Source: an uncultured Lachnospiraceae bacterium (GTDB taxonomy: Bacteria > Bacillota > Clostridia > Lachnospirales > Lachnospiraceae). Taken from it: a stretch of DNA of 64,000 nucleotides. The position numbers and the translations under genes were made by a program. Under the pieces are notes generated by a model, which was not told the origin of the DNA, did no database searches, and saw only the letters and a program-made list of their open reading frames with translations. Location of the stretch: the NCBI GenBank assembly GCA_910584585.1, contig CAJUBP010000007.1, positions 29,693-93,692 of the forward strand, read 5' to 3'. Of this stretch, positions 7,301 to 16,149 are shown one piece after another. Position 1 is the stretch's first letter, and the number at the start of each line of letters is the position of its first letter.

Positions 7301-9298
7301 ATGTCAATGGTAGTACAACACAACTTAACAGCAATGAATTCCAACAGAATGTTGGGCATAACCACAAGCGCGCAGGCAAAATCAACGGAGAAGTTATCTT
7401 CCGGTTACAGAATCAACCGTGCAGCTGATGACGCGGCAGGCTTAACGATTTCCGAGAAAATGCGGAAGCAGATGCGTGGTCTTGATCGCGCTTCCACCAA
7501 CGCGCAGGACGGCGTTAGCGCAGTGCAGACCGCAGAAGGCGCCCTGACGGAAGTGCATTCCATGTTACAGCGTATGAACGAGCTGGCAACCCAGGCTTCC
7601 AACGGAACCAACAGCGAAGCTGACCGTCAGGCCATCCAGAACGAGATTGATCAGCTGAATACTGAGATCGACCGTGTTGCTGAGACCACCAAGTTCAACG
7701 AACTGTATCTGCTGAAGGGCGACGAGGGTAAGCAGACAACCGCAGTTGCTGCCCATGACGCAGGGTTGAAGGGGAAACTTATCGATAATGGCGACGGCAC
7801 AAGCGTATTCCAGGCAGACGCGCTGAAGGATGGTGACAAGGTCAATATCGCAGGCGTAGAGTACACTATCGGTGGCAAGGGAGTAGCGGGAGCTTCGGCT
7901 GATAAGATTGATCCGAGAACATTGAATAAAGATATCACCGGTTATACTGCGGCTTCTGCTTTGAGCGCAGTGACTGGCCTGAGCGCAGGCGACAGTATGA
8001 CGATTGGCGGCAAGACCTATACGCTGACGGATAACATTTCTGTTGATGAATTGAAATTTAATGGTGGTGCGGGCAGCTTTAAGATTGGCGATACTGTATA
8101 TACCGTGAATGGCGGTGCTACACCGAATGCTGCTACGATGACAGCGGTGAAGGATACCAAGGCGGCGCAGGCGGCGATCAAAGAAGCTTTGGCAGAAGGC
8201 AAACAGGTGACGGTATTAGCTGCGACTGTAGGAGCATATGATGCGGCGACTACTTCTACAGCAGTAAATAAAGCATTGACGGCAGGCAATGTGGTGCTGG
8301 CTCTTGAGGACGGTGAGATCAGCAGGGGAAATCTTAGCACTGGCATTGGAGCAGATGCTAAGGCAAACGACATCCTGGCGATGGTTACGGGGCAGTCGGT
8401 GAGTGCTGCGCAAGCCGGCGACAGCGTTACAAAGGATGGTGATACAACAACAGCGACAAAATACGAGCCGAAGGCTGCCAAAGATATCTATGACGCAATT
8501 AATGGTCTTGCGACTGGCAGTACAGTTACAGTTGGCGACGGTAAAGATGCCAAAACCTATACCATTGTGGACAGCGCGGAGGAAGAGGATGCAGAGGCTT
8601 ATAAACTGACAAAAGAATCCATTCTGGCAAAGATCCATGACGGCGATACTGTAAATTATACTGGTGCGGCCAATGCGCTTACTGTAATCGGCGATATCGG
8701 GCCGGAAGAAAAGAAAGGCGGAGCGGAGAACACCATCAGCGCGGAGGAAGCCTACGCAAAGATGGCAGAGGAACTGCAGAAGGCCAGCTCGATTGGAACG
8801 GACGACGGAAAAGAGGCCAGCGTGGCCAACAATGGCGATGGCAAGTTCACCATCACCCAGGGTACCGTGGAATATGCCAATACTCTGAACTTCAACCTGC
8901 ATGTAGGCGCGGACGCCGACATGACCAATAAGATTAATGTGAAGATTGATACAATGAATACAGCTTACCTTGGAATTCAGAAGCTGGATGTGATAGGAGA
9001 AGGCAATGACGGCGGTATTTCAGCAACCTATGCCATCGACTCCATTGCGGACGCCATCTCCAAGGTATCCGCGCAGCGTTCCGCTCTTGGCGCAGTGCAG
9101 AACCGCTTAGAGCACACCATTGCCAACCTGGATAATGTTGTGGAGAACACCACTGCGGCTGAATCCAGAATCCGTGACACCGACATGGCGGACGAAATGG
9201 TGGAATACAGCAAGAACAACATCCTTGCGCAGGCTGGTCAGTCCATGCTGGCACAGGCCAACCAGTCCAACCAGGGCGTTCTGTCCTTGCTTGGATAA
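7301..9298 (+). CDS. hag: Flagellin with large central domain
   Basis: The 665-residue filament protein has conserved ends. Residues 1-145 form the D0/D1 region (VQHNLTAMNSNRMLG, SSGYRINRAADDAAGL). The C-terminal 90 residues form the matching D1/D0 region (IRDTDMADEMVEYSKNNILA, ending NQGVLSLLG). The middle, about residues 150-575, is a hypervariable surface domain rich in Ser, Thr, Ala and Gly. It has repeated beta-type motifs of the form GDxxxIGGxxYT. Arg91, Leu95 and Glu115 correspond to TLR5-contacting residues of Salmonella FliC (Arg90, Leu94, Glu114), so the D1 epitope looks intact. AGGAGG at 7288-7293 supports the start. A terminator follows and the glycosylation genes come next, so the central domain is the probable glycan acceptor. 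Confidence 0.95.
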   Translation: MSMVVQHNLTAMNSNRMLGITTSAQAKSTEKLSSGYRINRAADDAAGLTISEKMRKQMRGLDRASTNAQDGVSAVQTAEGALTEVHSMLQRMNELATQASNGTNSEADRQAIQNEIDQLNTEIDRVAETTKFNELYLLKGDEGKQTTAVAAHDAGLKGKLIDNGDGTSVFQADALKDGDKVNIAGVEYTIGGKGVAGASADKIDPRTLNKDITGYTAASALSAVTGLSAGDSMTIGGKTYTLTDNISVDELKFNGGAGSFKIGDTVYTVNGGATPNAATMTAVKDTKAAQAAIKEALAEGKQVTVLAATVGAYDAATTSTAVNKALTAGNVVLALEDGEISRGNLSTGIGADAKANDILAMVTGQSVSAAQAGDSVTKDGDTTTATKYEPKAAKDIYDAINGLATGSTVTVGDGKDAKTYTIVDSAEEEDAEAYKLTKESILAKIHDGDTVNYTGAANALTVIGDIGPEEKKGGAENTISAEEAYAKMAEELQKASSIGTDDGKEASVANNGDGKFTITQGTVEYANTLNFNLHVGADADMTNKINVKIDTMNTAYLGIQKLDVIGEGNDGGISATYAIDSIADAISKVSAQRSALGAVQNRLEHTIANLDNVVENTTAAESRIRDTDMADEMVEYSKNNILAQAGQSMLAQANQSNQGVLSLLG

Positions 9299-9382
9299 TA
9301 CGCGGCAGTTTCATGCGGCATGAAACAGGAATTGCATTGCAGGGCAGCCTTTTGGAAGGCCCTACATGTAACCAAAAAGGAG

Positions 9383-9416
9383 AAAGCCTCCGGCATCAAA
9401 CCGGAGGCTTTTTTTT
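9383..9416 (+). terminator. Rho-independent terminator after flagellin
   Basis: Arms aaagcctccgg (9383-9393) and ccggaggcttt (9401-9411) enclose a 7-nt loop and are followed by a T run to 9416. It separates flagellin from the glycosylation operon. Confidence 0.9.
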
Positions 9417-9443
9417 GAAAAGGGAAAGGCATGAGGGAAACAG

Positions 9444-9752
9444 ATGGATTCGCAGGAAAAAAGAAGGCTGCGGCTTTTAGTGAGGCGTTTGGAGTTTGGC
9501 CTGCCCAGGGAATCCTGGCAGGAGCTTTATGAGCGCTGCGCCAGGCGTCAGATACCGGAGGCTGAGTTGTTTTCAATTATAAAAGCGCATGCATTCAATC
9601 CGGAGGATGTGTGCAAAAAACTGATTTCCCTGTGGAAAGAGCATGAGGGAACCCAGTCAGAGTCGGTGCAGGAGCTTTGGAGGCTTGGGATTGGGATAAA
9701 AAAGGCAAGGGCAGCGGTAGGCGAGAAGGATGGGATTGCAGATGTCAAATGA
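9444..9752 (+). CDS. Small hypothetical protein at the head of the glycosylation island
   Basis: This encodes 102 residues, highly charged and predominantly helical in character, with no signal peptide or membrane segment. No family was recognised. The N-terminus (EKRRLRLLVRRLEFGLPRES) is strongly basic. The frame overlaps the start of the next gene, suggesting translational coupling in one operon. The ribosome binding site is weak (gagggaaacag). Its place between the flagellin terminator and the first glycosyltransferase suggests a link to flagellin export or glycosylation, but nothing in the sequence proves it. Confidence 0.55.
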   Translation: MDSQEKRRLRLLVRRLEFGLPRESWQELYERCARRQIPEAELFSIIKAHAFNPEDVCKKLISLWKEHEGTQSESVQELWRLGIGIKKARAAVGEKDGIADVK

Positions 9753-12636
9753 AAAACAGGTAGTGGACGAAAAAAAAATATGTTTTATCCTGTGCATGGA
9801 TGACCAGGGGCTTGCGGAGGAATCCGCCCGATATGTCCGCCGGCTTACTGTGCCGGAAGGGTACGCAGTGGAGATTCTTGTGGGCAGGGCGGAGGGCAGT
9901 GTGGCGGCCGCTTACAATGACGCCATGGAAAAGACCGACGCGAAGTATAAGGTTTACCTGCGGCCGGGCGTGTTTTTGATTTACGCCGGCTTTCTGGAGC
10001 GGACGCTGAATATTTTCACAAGACATAAAAAGGTCGGGATGCTGGGCCTTGTGGGGAACCGCAGCCTGGCGGAGGATGGCTGCCCCTTTTCGGATGGGCT
10101 GTGGCGCCGTGCGGGGGGCTATTACTCAGAGGAAGCGGATGGCCGGAAACGGCGTTTTTTTTCCAGGATTGTGGATCGGTATGAAAAGATGGCGGTTTTG
10201 GATGGGCTTGCGCTGATGACCCAGTATGACCTGCCATGGCGGGAGGATTTGTTTTTGGGGCGGGATTTTTACGACTGCGCCCAGTCCCTGGAATTTCAGA
10301 AAGCGGGCTTTGAGGTGGGGCTGCCCCGGATGGAGGAGCCCTGGTGCCTGTATGACGGGGAACCGCTGGAATCAGCGGAGTATGAACGGTGGAGGAGCCT
10401 GTTTGAACGGGAATACGGGGCGCTGTACCGGCAGGGGAAGAATGGGAGGCGGGCGGTCTACCAGATCTTTACCGGGAAAGAGAGCCATCTCACCGTCCCT
10501 TATCCGCCCCTTGTCACAGAAGAGGGAACAGACTATATTGCCTTTACCACCCAGAAAGGAGTAACGTCCAGGTTTTGGGACATCCTTTACCGCGGGGAAT
10601 GGATGGCGGAGGGCATCCATGAGAAACTGGGGCGTTATGACTGCTGCGCGGAACTGGACGAGAACGAGATCCTCACAGGGAAGCTGTTTGACGCAGGAGA
10701 AGAGGGGAAGGAAAGTGCGGAGCCGTATCCGTCCAGAACCCGGATTCCTTCGTTCCGTGAGATTCCGGACGCTAAGTTCGACGAGACGAAGATCATCCCT
10801 ACCAAAAAAGGGGGCGCCTATTCCTATAAGCGCAACCCAGTCCTTAAGGGCGGACCCTATGAGGGGCGTCCGCTGCTGCTTTCCATCGGCATGCCGGTGA
10901 GCAACCAGATCGCCACCATTGACCGGTGCCTGTCCCATGTCAAGCCGTTGTTGGATCAGTTGGACGCGGAGCTTGTCATTGTGGACACGGGCAGCACGGA
11001 CGGCACCGTGGAGGTGTGCCAAAGTTATGGCGCGCGGATAGTGGAATTCCCCTGGTGCGACAACATGTCCGCCGCCAGGAACCAGGCGGTCTACCATTCC
11101 AGGGGGCTCTGGTATATGTCCATTGACGATGACGAGTGGTTTGAGGACGTGGAGGATATCTTAAAGTTTTTCCAGACGGGCGCGTACCGGGATTTTGATA
11201 CAGCCACCTATATCCAGCGGAATTATTTTTACGAATCCGGGGAGGGGTATCAGGACAACCATACCACCCGTATGGCGAAATGGACGCCCGAACTGCATTT
11301 TGAGGGGCGGATCCATGACATGCTAAAGGGTATGCCGGAGACGGAAAAAAGGGCGCAGCTTTTGTCCTATGTGCACCATTATGGGTTCGTTCATGACGAT
11401 CCGCAGAAGGTTCAGGAGAAATATGCCCGAAATATCAGCATTTTGTTACAGGACGTCTATGAATATCCAGAGAACCTGCGTTTTCAGTACCAGATGGCCA
11501 ACGAACTGGCCAACAGCGGAAATTATGGGATGGCGGCGCCGTTTTTTATCCGGGGGATCTCCATGCAGAAGGAGGCCTTCGGGACGGAATTCTGGGGAAG
11601 GCTGCAGGCGGTGGATCTGGTGAACGCGGCGCATTCCATTGACATGAAAAGCGTACTGCCCACGGTGGCGCTGGTGAAAGACATGTATGACTACACGGAA
11701 GCGGAACAGGCGTACCTTGCCTATTCATCCATGGAGGCGGCACTGGAGCTGGAACGTCATGAGGAGGTTCTGGCATATTACCAGAAATACCGCAAAGCTT
11801 TGGCTGCCTATGAAAAGAGCCCGACGCGCAGCAACAGTGAAACACTGACCCGGCTGTATGTGTGCAACAATGACTCTTATAAGATGGATGCAGAGGTGAT
11901 GGCTTTTTCTGCTTATGTGGCGCTGCATATGCAGGAAGAAGCGTTGGGGACGGCGGCGGTCATAGAGCTGAAAACCGTTTACGCAAAGAAAGGATTTCTG
12001 ACCCGGTACCTGTTTGCGGCGGAGCGGGAAGTGTTTGAGAAGCTTTGGAAGAAGCTGCCGGAGGAATGGTATAAAGATCACAGGCTGACTATGATGCTGG
12101 GCTGCTGGGCATATGTGTGCGCCAAAACAGACAATGCGGCTCCAAAACAAACGGAAGCCGTAGAACGGCTGAGTTATCTGTTAGATCGCCTGGACGTTTC
12201 GTTTTTACAGTTGAATCTGTTTGAAAAGGGAAAAGGGATGTCTGAGGAATTGCCGGATTACCTGTTAGAATATTTGCTGGATGCAGAAGCGGAAGCCATG
12301 GGGGTCCGTGAAACCTGTTTTTACGCGGGGCTGCTCCGGGAACGAATTACGGAGCGGGCAGAGGATCTTCCGGTATTTTTCAGTTATGTGCAGCTGGAGG
12401 GTGTATTCGTGGACCGGTATTACGCCAATCCCCAGCCAGGAGAGGAGCATGCCGAGGAAGGCGATAACATCCAGCGGGAGGCGGCGGCAGCCTATGAGCT
12501 TTATTTGGGTCTTCAAAGCGCCGGGAATGTGCAGGATTTGACACAGCATGTGGAGACGGCATTGAAAGTTTATCCGGATTTTGCGGTGCAGGTGAATCAT
12601 CTGTTAAAGTGGATCTTTGAACAGAGAATGGTATGA
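9742..12636 (+). CDS. Multidomain glycosyltransferase (StrF-like + GT2 + helical C-terminus)
   Basis: The protein is about 964 residues. Residues 1-220 look like the StrF-type glycosyltransferase-like domain (CFILCMDDQGLAEES, AAYNDAMEKTDAKYKVYLRPG). A GT2 domain starts near residue 375: LLLSIGMPVSNQIATIDRCL, then VIVDTGSTDGT near 414 and the DDDEW acidic motif near 461. The region after about residue 560 looks like a TPR-type helical array. GT2 enzymes transfer sugars from nucleotide donors. The position right after flagellin suggests transfer to flagellin or extension of its glycan, in the cytoplasm. An ATG at 9730 is in frame, but the GAAGGA at 9725-9730 fits 9742 better. Acceptor and donor are unknown. 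Confidence 0.8.
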   Translation: MSNEKQVVDEKKICFILCMDDQGLAEESARYVRRLTVPEGYAVEILVGRAEGSVAAAYNDAMEKTDAKYKVYLRPGVFLIYAGFLERTLNIFTRHKKVGMLGLVGNRSLAEDGCPFSDGLWRRAGGYYSEEADGRKRRFFSRIVDRYEKMAVLDGLALMTQYDLPWREDLFLGRDFYDCAQSLEFQKAGFEVGLPRMEEPWCLYDGEPLESAEYERWRSLFEREYGALYRQGKNGRRAVYQIFTGKESHLTVPYPPLVTEEGTDYIAFTTQKGVTSRFWDILYRGEWMAEGIHEKLGRYDCCAELDENEILTGKLFDAGEEGKESAEPYPSRTRIPSFREIPDAKFDETKIIPTKKGGAYSYKRNPVLKGGPYEGRPLLLSIGMPVSNQIATIDRCLSHVKPLLDQLDAELVIVDTGSTDGTVEVCQSYGARIVEFPWCDNMSAARNQAVYHSRGLWYMSIDDDEWFEDVEDILKFFQTGAYRDFDTATYIQRNYFYESGEGYQDNHTTRMAKWTPELHFEGRIHDMLKGMPETEKRAQLLSYVHHYGFVHDDPQKVQEKYARNISILLQDVYEYPENLRFQYQMANELANSGNYGMAAPFFIRGISMQKEAFGTEFWGRLQAVDLVNAAHSIDMKSVLPTVALVKDMYDYTEAEQAYLAYSSMEAALELERHEEVLAYYQKYRKALAAYEKSPTRSNSETLTRLYVCNNDSYKMDAEVMAFSAYVALHMQEEALGTAAVIELKTVYAKKGFLTRYLFAAEREVFEKLWKKLPEEWYKDHRLTMMLGCWAYVCAKTDNAAPKQTEAVERLSYLLDRLDVSFLQLNLFEKGKGMSEELPDYLLEYLLDAEAEAMGVRETCFYAGLLRERITERAEDLPVFFSYVQLEGVFVDRYYANPQPGEEHAEEGDNIQREAAAAYELYLGLQSAGNVQDLTQHVETALKVYPDFAVQVNHLLKWIFEQRMV

Positions 12637-12648
12637 AAGGGAATCGAT

Positions 12649-15123
12649 ATGGTAGTGGTTGTATATGGAACGGACAGTGCAGAACAGTTTACGGAAACGG
12701 TACAGCGGGTGAAGGAGCAGATAGAAAAAACGGATTTGATCTTGGTGGCAGAAAACATACACAGCTTTTCCCAAATGGCAAATGAAAAATTCTGTGACCA
12801 TCTGATCTATGATGACATCTTGTTTGTCCAGGCGCCTTATCTGGCTGGAAGGCACAGTGTCCGCGCCTTGAAGCGCGCGTTGGCGGAGCGCCCATATATT
12901 GGAATTGCCATGCCTGCCGCGGATGGGGAGGCGGAAGAGGAAGGGCGTATGCTCTATAGCCTGGGCGCCCAGGGCGGCACATTCCTGCTCAGCAAATATG
13001 TCATGGAAAAGGTAGGTTTTTTTGATGAGGCGTTTGGGACGGCTAAGGAAGCGATTCGGGATTATATTCTGCGCGCCATTATGGAAGGGTATATCGCCGT
13101 ATCCTGTACGGCTTCTGTTTTTTACCTTCCATCGGGATGGCATATGACAGAAATGCCGGAGAAAAACGCGGAGTGGGATCTGGCGTGTCTGAAGCGGAAA
13201 TGGGGCATGAAACAGCTGGACAGGCGCGCAAACCGGGAGATTGTGGATCTGATGGAGGCGGAGCCGGAAGTGCCCATCCGGGTGTTGGAGGTGGGCTGCG
13301 GCTGCGGGGCCACGCTGCTGGCCGTCAAAAACAGGTATCCAAACGCGGACGTGCATGGAATTGAGGAGAATGAAATGGAGGCCCAGATTGCGTCCAGGTA
13401 TTTTGACGTGGGAACGCAGGGGCTTCAGGAGCGGATCCGGGCGTTTGAACCCAACAGCTTTGACTATGTCATATTTGATGAAGCGCTGAACCGGAGGAGG
13501 GATCTGGAAAGGGAGCTTCTTCTCTGCCGGGAGCTTCTGAAAGAGGGCGGCTATGTCCTGGCCGGGTATTCAAACTATAAAAAAATGGCGCGGACGCTTT
13601 CAAGCTGCGGGTACCATGCAGAGCAGACGGAACACGTCGTGAAGGCGAAAGCCCTGGGCAACCAGATCTATGGCGTCCCTCCGGTAGAAAAATACCAGGA
13701 GCAGGTGAATGAGCTGGCAAAAATGCCGTATCTGGGCGAGATCCATCTGTGGAAGTACCTGATTGACAATCTTTCGGCAGGCTTTAGCCGGGTAGGAGAA
13801 AGGAACCTGATATTTCACGCCGGGGTTGAATCGGACGTGTTCCGGGAGGCGGAAGCGGAAGAGATGGAGCGGAATGAACGGCTGCTGGAAGGGCTTACGG
13901 AAAAAGAGATCTTATTTGCGGTAACCCCGTTTCGCAGATTTTATAAGGGAAAATATGACCATACGGCAATCGACGATTATATCGACTCCATGGATCCGGA
14001 CAGGTATCTTGTATTAGAGCCAGAACGGGAGCTGCCGGAGGGGGAGTACCGCACAAGGAACCGCCATGTGTTTTCCACAGCCGCTGTCACTACAAAATAC
14101 GGGCTGGCAGAATCTGACCGGGCGGACATTGCCGAATATCTGGAAGCCAATGTGTTCCGGCCGATGGAGGAAAGCTATCAGGTGAAGCTGCACCCGAACC
14201 TGAAAAGCAACGCCATCATACGGGCGAGCATGGTCGTTAAAGAGCGGAATGCGTATCTGGCATTCTTTTCCGAGGCCCTTAAGCGGGTGAAGCCAAAGGT
14301 CATTGTATATACCCACGGACCCATTCCCTGGGTGTGCTACCTGGATGAGGCGGCCAGGAAGCGGGGGATTCCCACCGTGGAGATCGCCCATGGGTTCGGA
14401 GTGTGGAGGCTTGTATATCCCCCGGCGTTCCGGCACGCCAAATACTATCTGACCCAAAGCCCGCTGGAGGCGGAGGGGATGCAAGGATTCGGGTATGGGA
14501 ATGTCTTTGCGGTGGGAAAACCCTTTATCTACTCCCATTGTGAAAACAGGACAGACGCCAAAACCGTGAAGGTGGGGTTTGTTTCCTCCACGGAACCGGG
14601 ATTTTTTGAGACAGCTCTGCGGATGGCGGCGCGTCTGCCGCAGGAAGCCTATCAGGCGTGCTATAAGGCCCATTCCTCTGAGACGCTGTCAGAGACAGAG
14701 CGGGAGGAGGCAGAACGGACGGGGCTGGAGCTTTCAGGCGGAGGCATAGACATGCGTGATTTCCTGAAAGAGATGGATATCATGGTGGGGATCCGAAGCT
14801 CGGCCATTGTGGACGCGCTTCCTTATACCCATATCAAGGTCATTGTGATGAGGCAGGAAAAGGATTTGGCTATTTCCGGGAATGGGGAGGCCCTGTGCAG
14901 GCTGGCGGAAGCGGGGGATGTTGTTATGGCAAGCTTTGAGGAGGAGCTGTACCGGGAGATTATATCCTTCCAAAAAGGGCGGGAATACCGGCCCACGCCA
15001 AATTCCTACTGGCCTATGGAATCCGATCACCTGTTTAGGGATTTTATAGCAAAGCAGTTATTGGCGGGAGGAAACGTTCATGGACAATGTGAAAATGTTG
15101 GGAATGATCAAATAGATAAATGA
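12649..15123 (+). CDS. Fusion protein: GT-like, SAM methyltransferase and GT-B-like domains
   Basis: This 824-residue protein combines three parts. Residues 1-170 resemble the StrF-type glycosyltransferase-like domain of the preceding gene (VVYGTDSAEQFTETVQR, GTFLLSKYVMEKVGFFDEAF). Residues about 205-310 form a class I SAM methyltransferase (VLEVGCGCGATLLAVK near 211, then FDYVIFDEALNRR and LKEGGYVLAGYS). The rest looks like a surface-carbohydrate GT-B or phosphotransferase fold, with VIVYTHGPIPWVCYLDEAAR and IPTVEIAHGFGVW. It probably adds or methylates a sugar on the flagellin glycan. It lies 12 bp after the previous gene and 9 bp before pseB, in one operon. The function of the last domain is uncertain. 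Confidence 0.7.
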   Translation: MVVVVYGTDSAEQFTETVQRVKEQIEKTDLILVAENIHSFSQMANEKFCDHLIYDDILFVQAPYLAGRHSVRALKRALAERPYIGIAMPAADGEAEEEGRMLYSLGAQGGTFLLSKYVMEKVGFFDEAFGTAKEAIRDYILRAIMEGYIAVSCTASVFYLPSGWHMTEMPEKNAEWDLACLKRKWGMKQLDRRANREIVDLMEAEPEVPIRVLEVGCGCGATLLAVKNRYPNADVHGIEENEMEAQIASRYFDVGTQGLQERIRAFEPNSFDYVIFDEALNRRRDLERELLLCRELLKEGGYVLAGYSNYKKMARTLSSCGYHAEQTEHVVKAKALGNQIYGVPPVEKYQEQVNELAKMPYLGEIHLWKYLIDNLSAGFSRVGERNLIFHAGVESDVFREAEAEEMERNERLLEGLTEKEILFAVTPFRRFYKGKYDHTAIDDYIDSMDPDRYLVLEPERELPEGEYRTRNRHVFSTAAVTTKYGLAESDRADIAEYLEANVFRPMEESYQVKLHPNLKSNAIIRASMVVKERNAYLAFFSEALKRVKPKVIVYTHGPIPWVCYLDEAARKRGIPTVEIAHGFGVWRLVYPPAFRHAKYYLTQSPLEAEGMQGFGYGNVFAVGKPFIYSHCENRTDAKTVKVGFVSSTEPGFFETALRMAARLPQEAYQACYKAHSSETLSETEREEAERTGLELSGGGIDMRDFLKEMDIMVGIRSSAIVDALPYTHIKVIVMRQEKDLAISGNGEALCRLAEAGDVVMASFEEELYREIISFQKGREYRPTPNSYWPMESDHLFRDFIAKQLLAGGNVHGQCENVGNDQIDK

Positions 15124-15132
15124 GGTGGCAGG

Positions 15133-16131
15133 ATGTTAAACGATAAAACAATTCTCATTACAGGCGGGACAGGCTCTTTCGGAAATGCATTTACGGAATA
15201 TGTACTGACACACTATGAGCCGAAGAAGATCATCATCTATTCCAGGGATGAGTACAAACAGTTTGTGATGGCGAACAGGCTGAATCAATATGCAGAAAGG
15301 CTGCGGTTCTTTATTGGGGACGTCCGGGACAGGGAACGGATGTACCGTGCCTTTGACGGTGTGGATTATGTGGTGCACGCGGCGGCGTTAAAGCAGGTGC
15401 CGGCCTGTGAGTACAATCCCATGGAGGCGGTCAGAACAAATATCGACGGGGCCATGAATGTGATCGACGCGGCCCTTGACAATGGCGTGAAGCGGGTGGT
15501 GGCGCTTTCCACGGACAAGGCGGTAAACCCCGTCAACCTTTATGGCGGGACAAAACTTGTGTCGGATAAGCTGTTCCTTGCGGCTAACGCTTATTCCGGC
15601 GGTAAGGACGTCCGTTTTTCCATTGTGCGTTATGGGAACGTGGCCGGAAGCCGCGGCTCCGTGATTCCATTTTTCAAAAACCTTGCGGGGCAGGGAAAGA
15701 CAGAGCTGCCCATCACGGATTACCGGATGACGCGCTTCTGGATCAGCCTGGAGGAAGGGGTGCGCCTGGTGATCAAAGCGTTGGAGGAAGCCCAAGGAGG
15801 GGAGACGTTTATCTCAAAGATCCCGTCCTTTAAAGTCACGGACCTGGCGCAGGCCATCCTGCCCGGATGTGAAATGCCTGAGGTCGGCATTCGGGAAGGG
15901 GAAAAACTCCATGAGGTTATGGTGACCAGGGAGGATTCCCCCATGACTTATGAATATGAAAAGCATTACATCGTATACCCTCATTATAACTGGTGGGAGA
16001 CGGATCGTGTGCTTCCGGGAGGCGTAAGGGTTGCGGAGGGGTTTGAGTACAGCTCCGGCACAAACACACAGTGGCTGGATGTAGAACAGCTGCGGGAAAA
16101 GCTCCAGGGCATAGAGAAGCATTATTGTTGA
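15133..16131 (+). CDS. pseB: UDP-GlcNAc 4,6-dehydratase/5-epimerase (PseB)
   Basis: The 332-residue short-chain dehydrogenase catalyses the first step of pseudaminic acid synthesis, turning UDP-GlcNAc into UDP-2-acetamido-2,6-dideoxy-L-arabino-hexos-4-ulose. The nucleotide motif ITGGTGSFGNAF is at residues 9-20. HAAALKQVPACEYNPMEAVR and the active-site YGGTK (near 137) follow, then VRYGNVAGSRGSVIPFF. These features and the length match PseB rather than the larger membrane-bound FlaA1/PglF enzymes. A GAGGTGG ribosome binding site precedes ATG 15133. Base composition matches the GC-richer genes upstream, unlike the following gene. PseB from other inverting-type pathways would look similar. Confidence 0.9.
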   Translation: MLNDKTILITGGTGSFGNAFTEYVLTHYEPKKIIIYSRDEYKQFVMANRLNQYAERLRFFIGDVRDRERMYRAFDGVDYVVHAAALKQVPACEYNPMEAVRTNIDGAMNVIDAALDNGVKRVVALSTDKAVNPVNLYGGTKLVSDKLFLAANAYSGGKDVRFSIVRYGNVAGSRGSVIPFFKNLAGQGKTELPITDYRMTRFWISLEEGVRLVIKALEEAQGGETFISKIPSFKVTDLAQAILPGCEMPEVGIREGEKLHEVMVTREDSPMTYEYEKHYIVYPHYNWWETDRVLPGGVRVAEGFEYSSGTNTQWLDVEQLREKLQGIEKHYC

Positions 16132-16149
16132 TGACCGAAAGGAGTATCA

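Noticed and set aside
8017..8481. Minus-strand frame within flagellin
   Set aside because: It is explained by the Ala/Gly-rich codon composition of the central flagellin domain and has no ribosome binding site.
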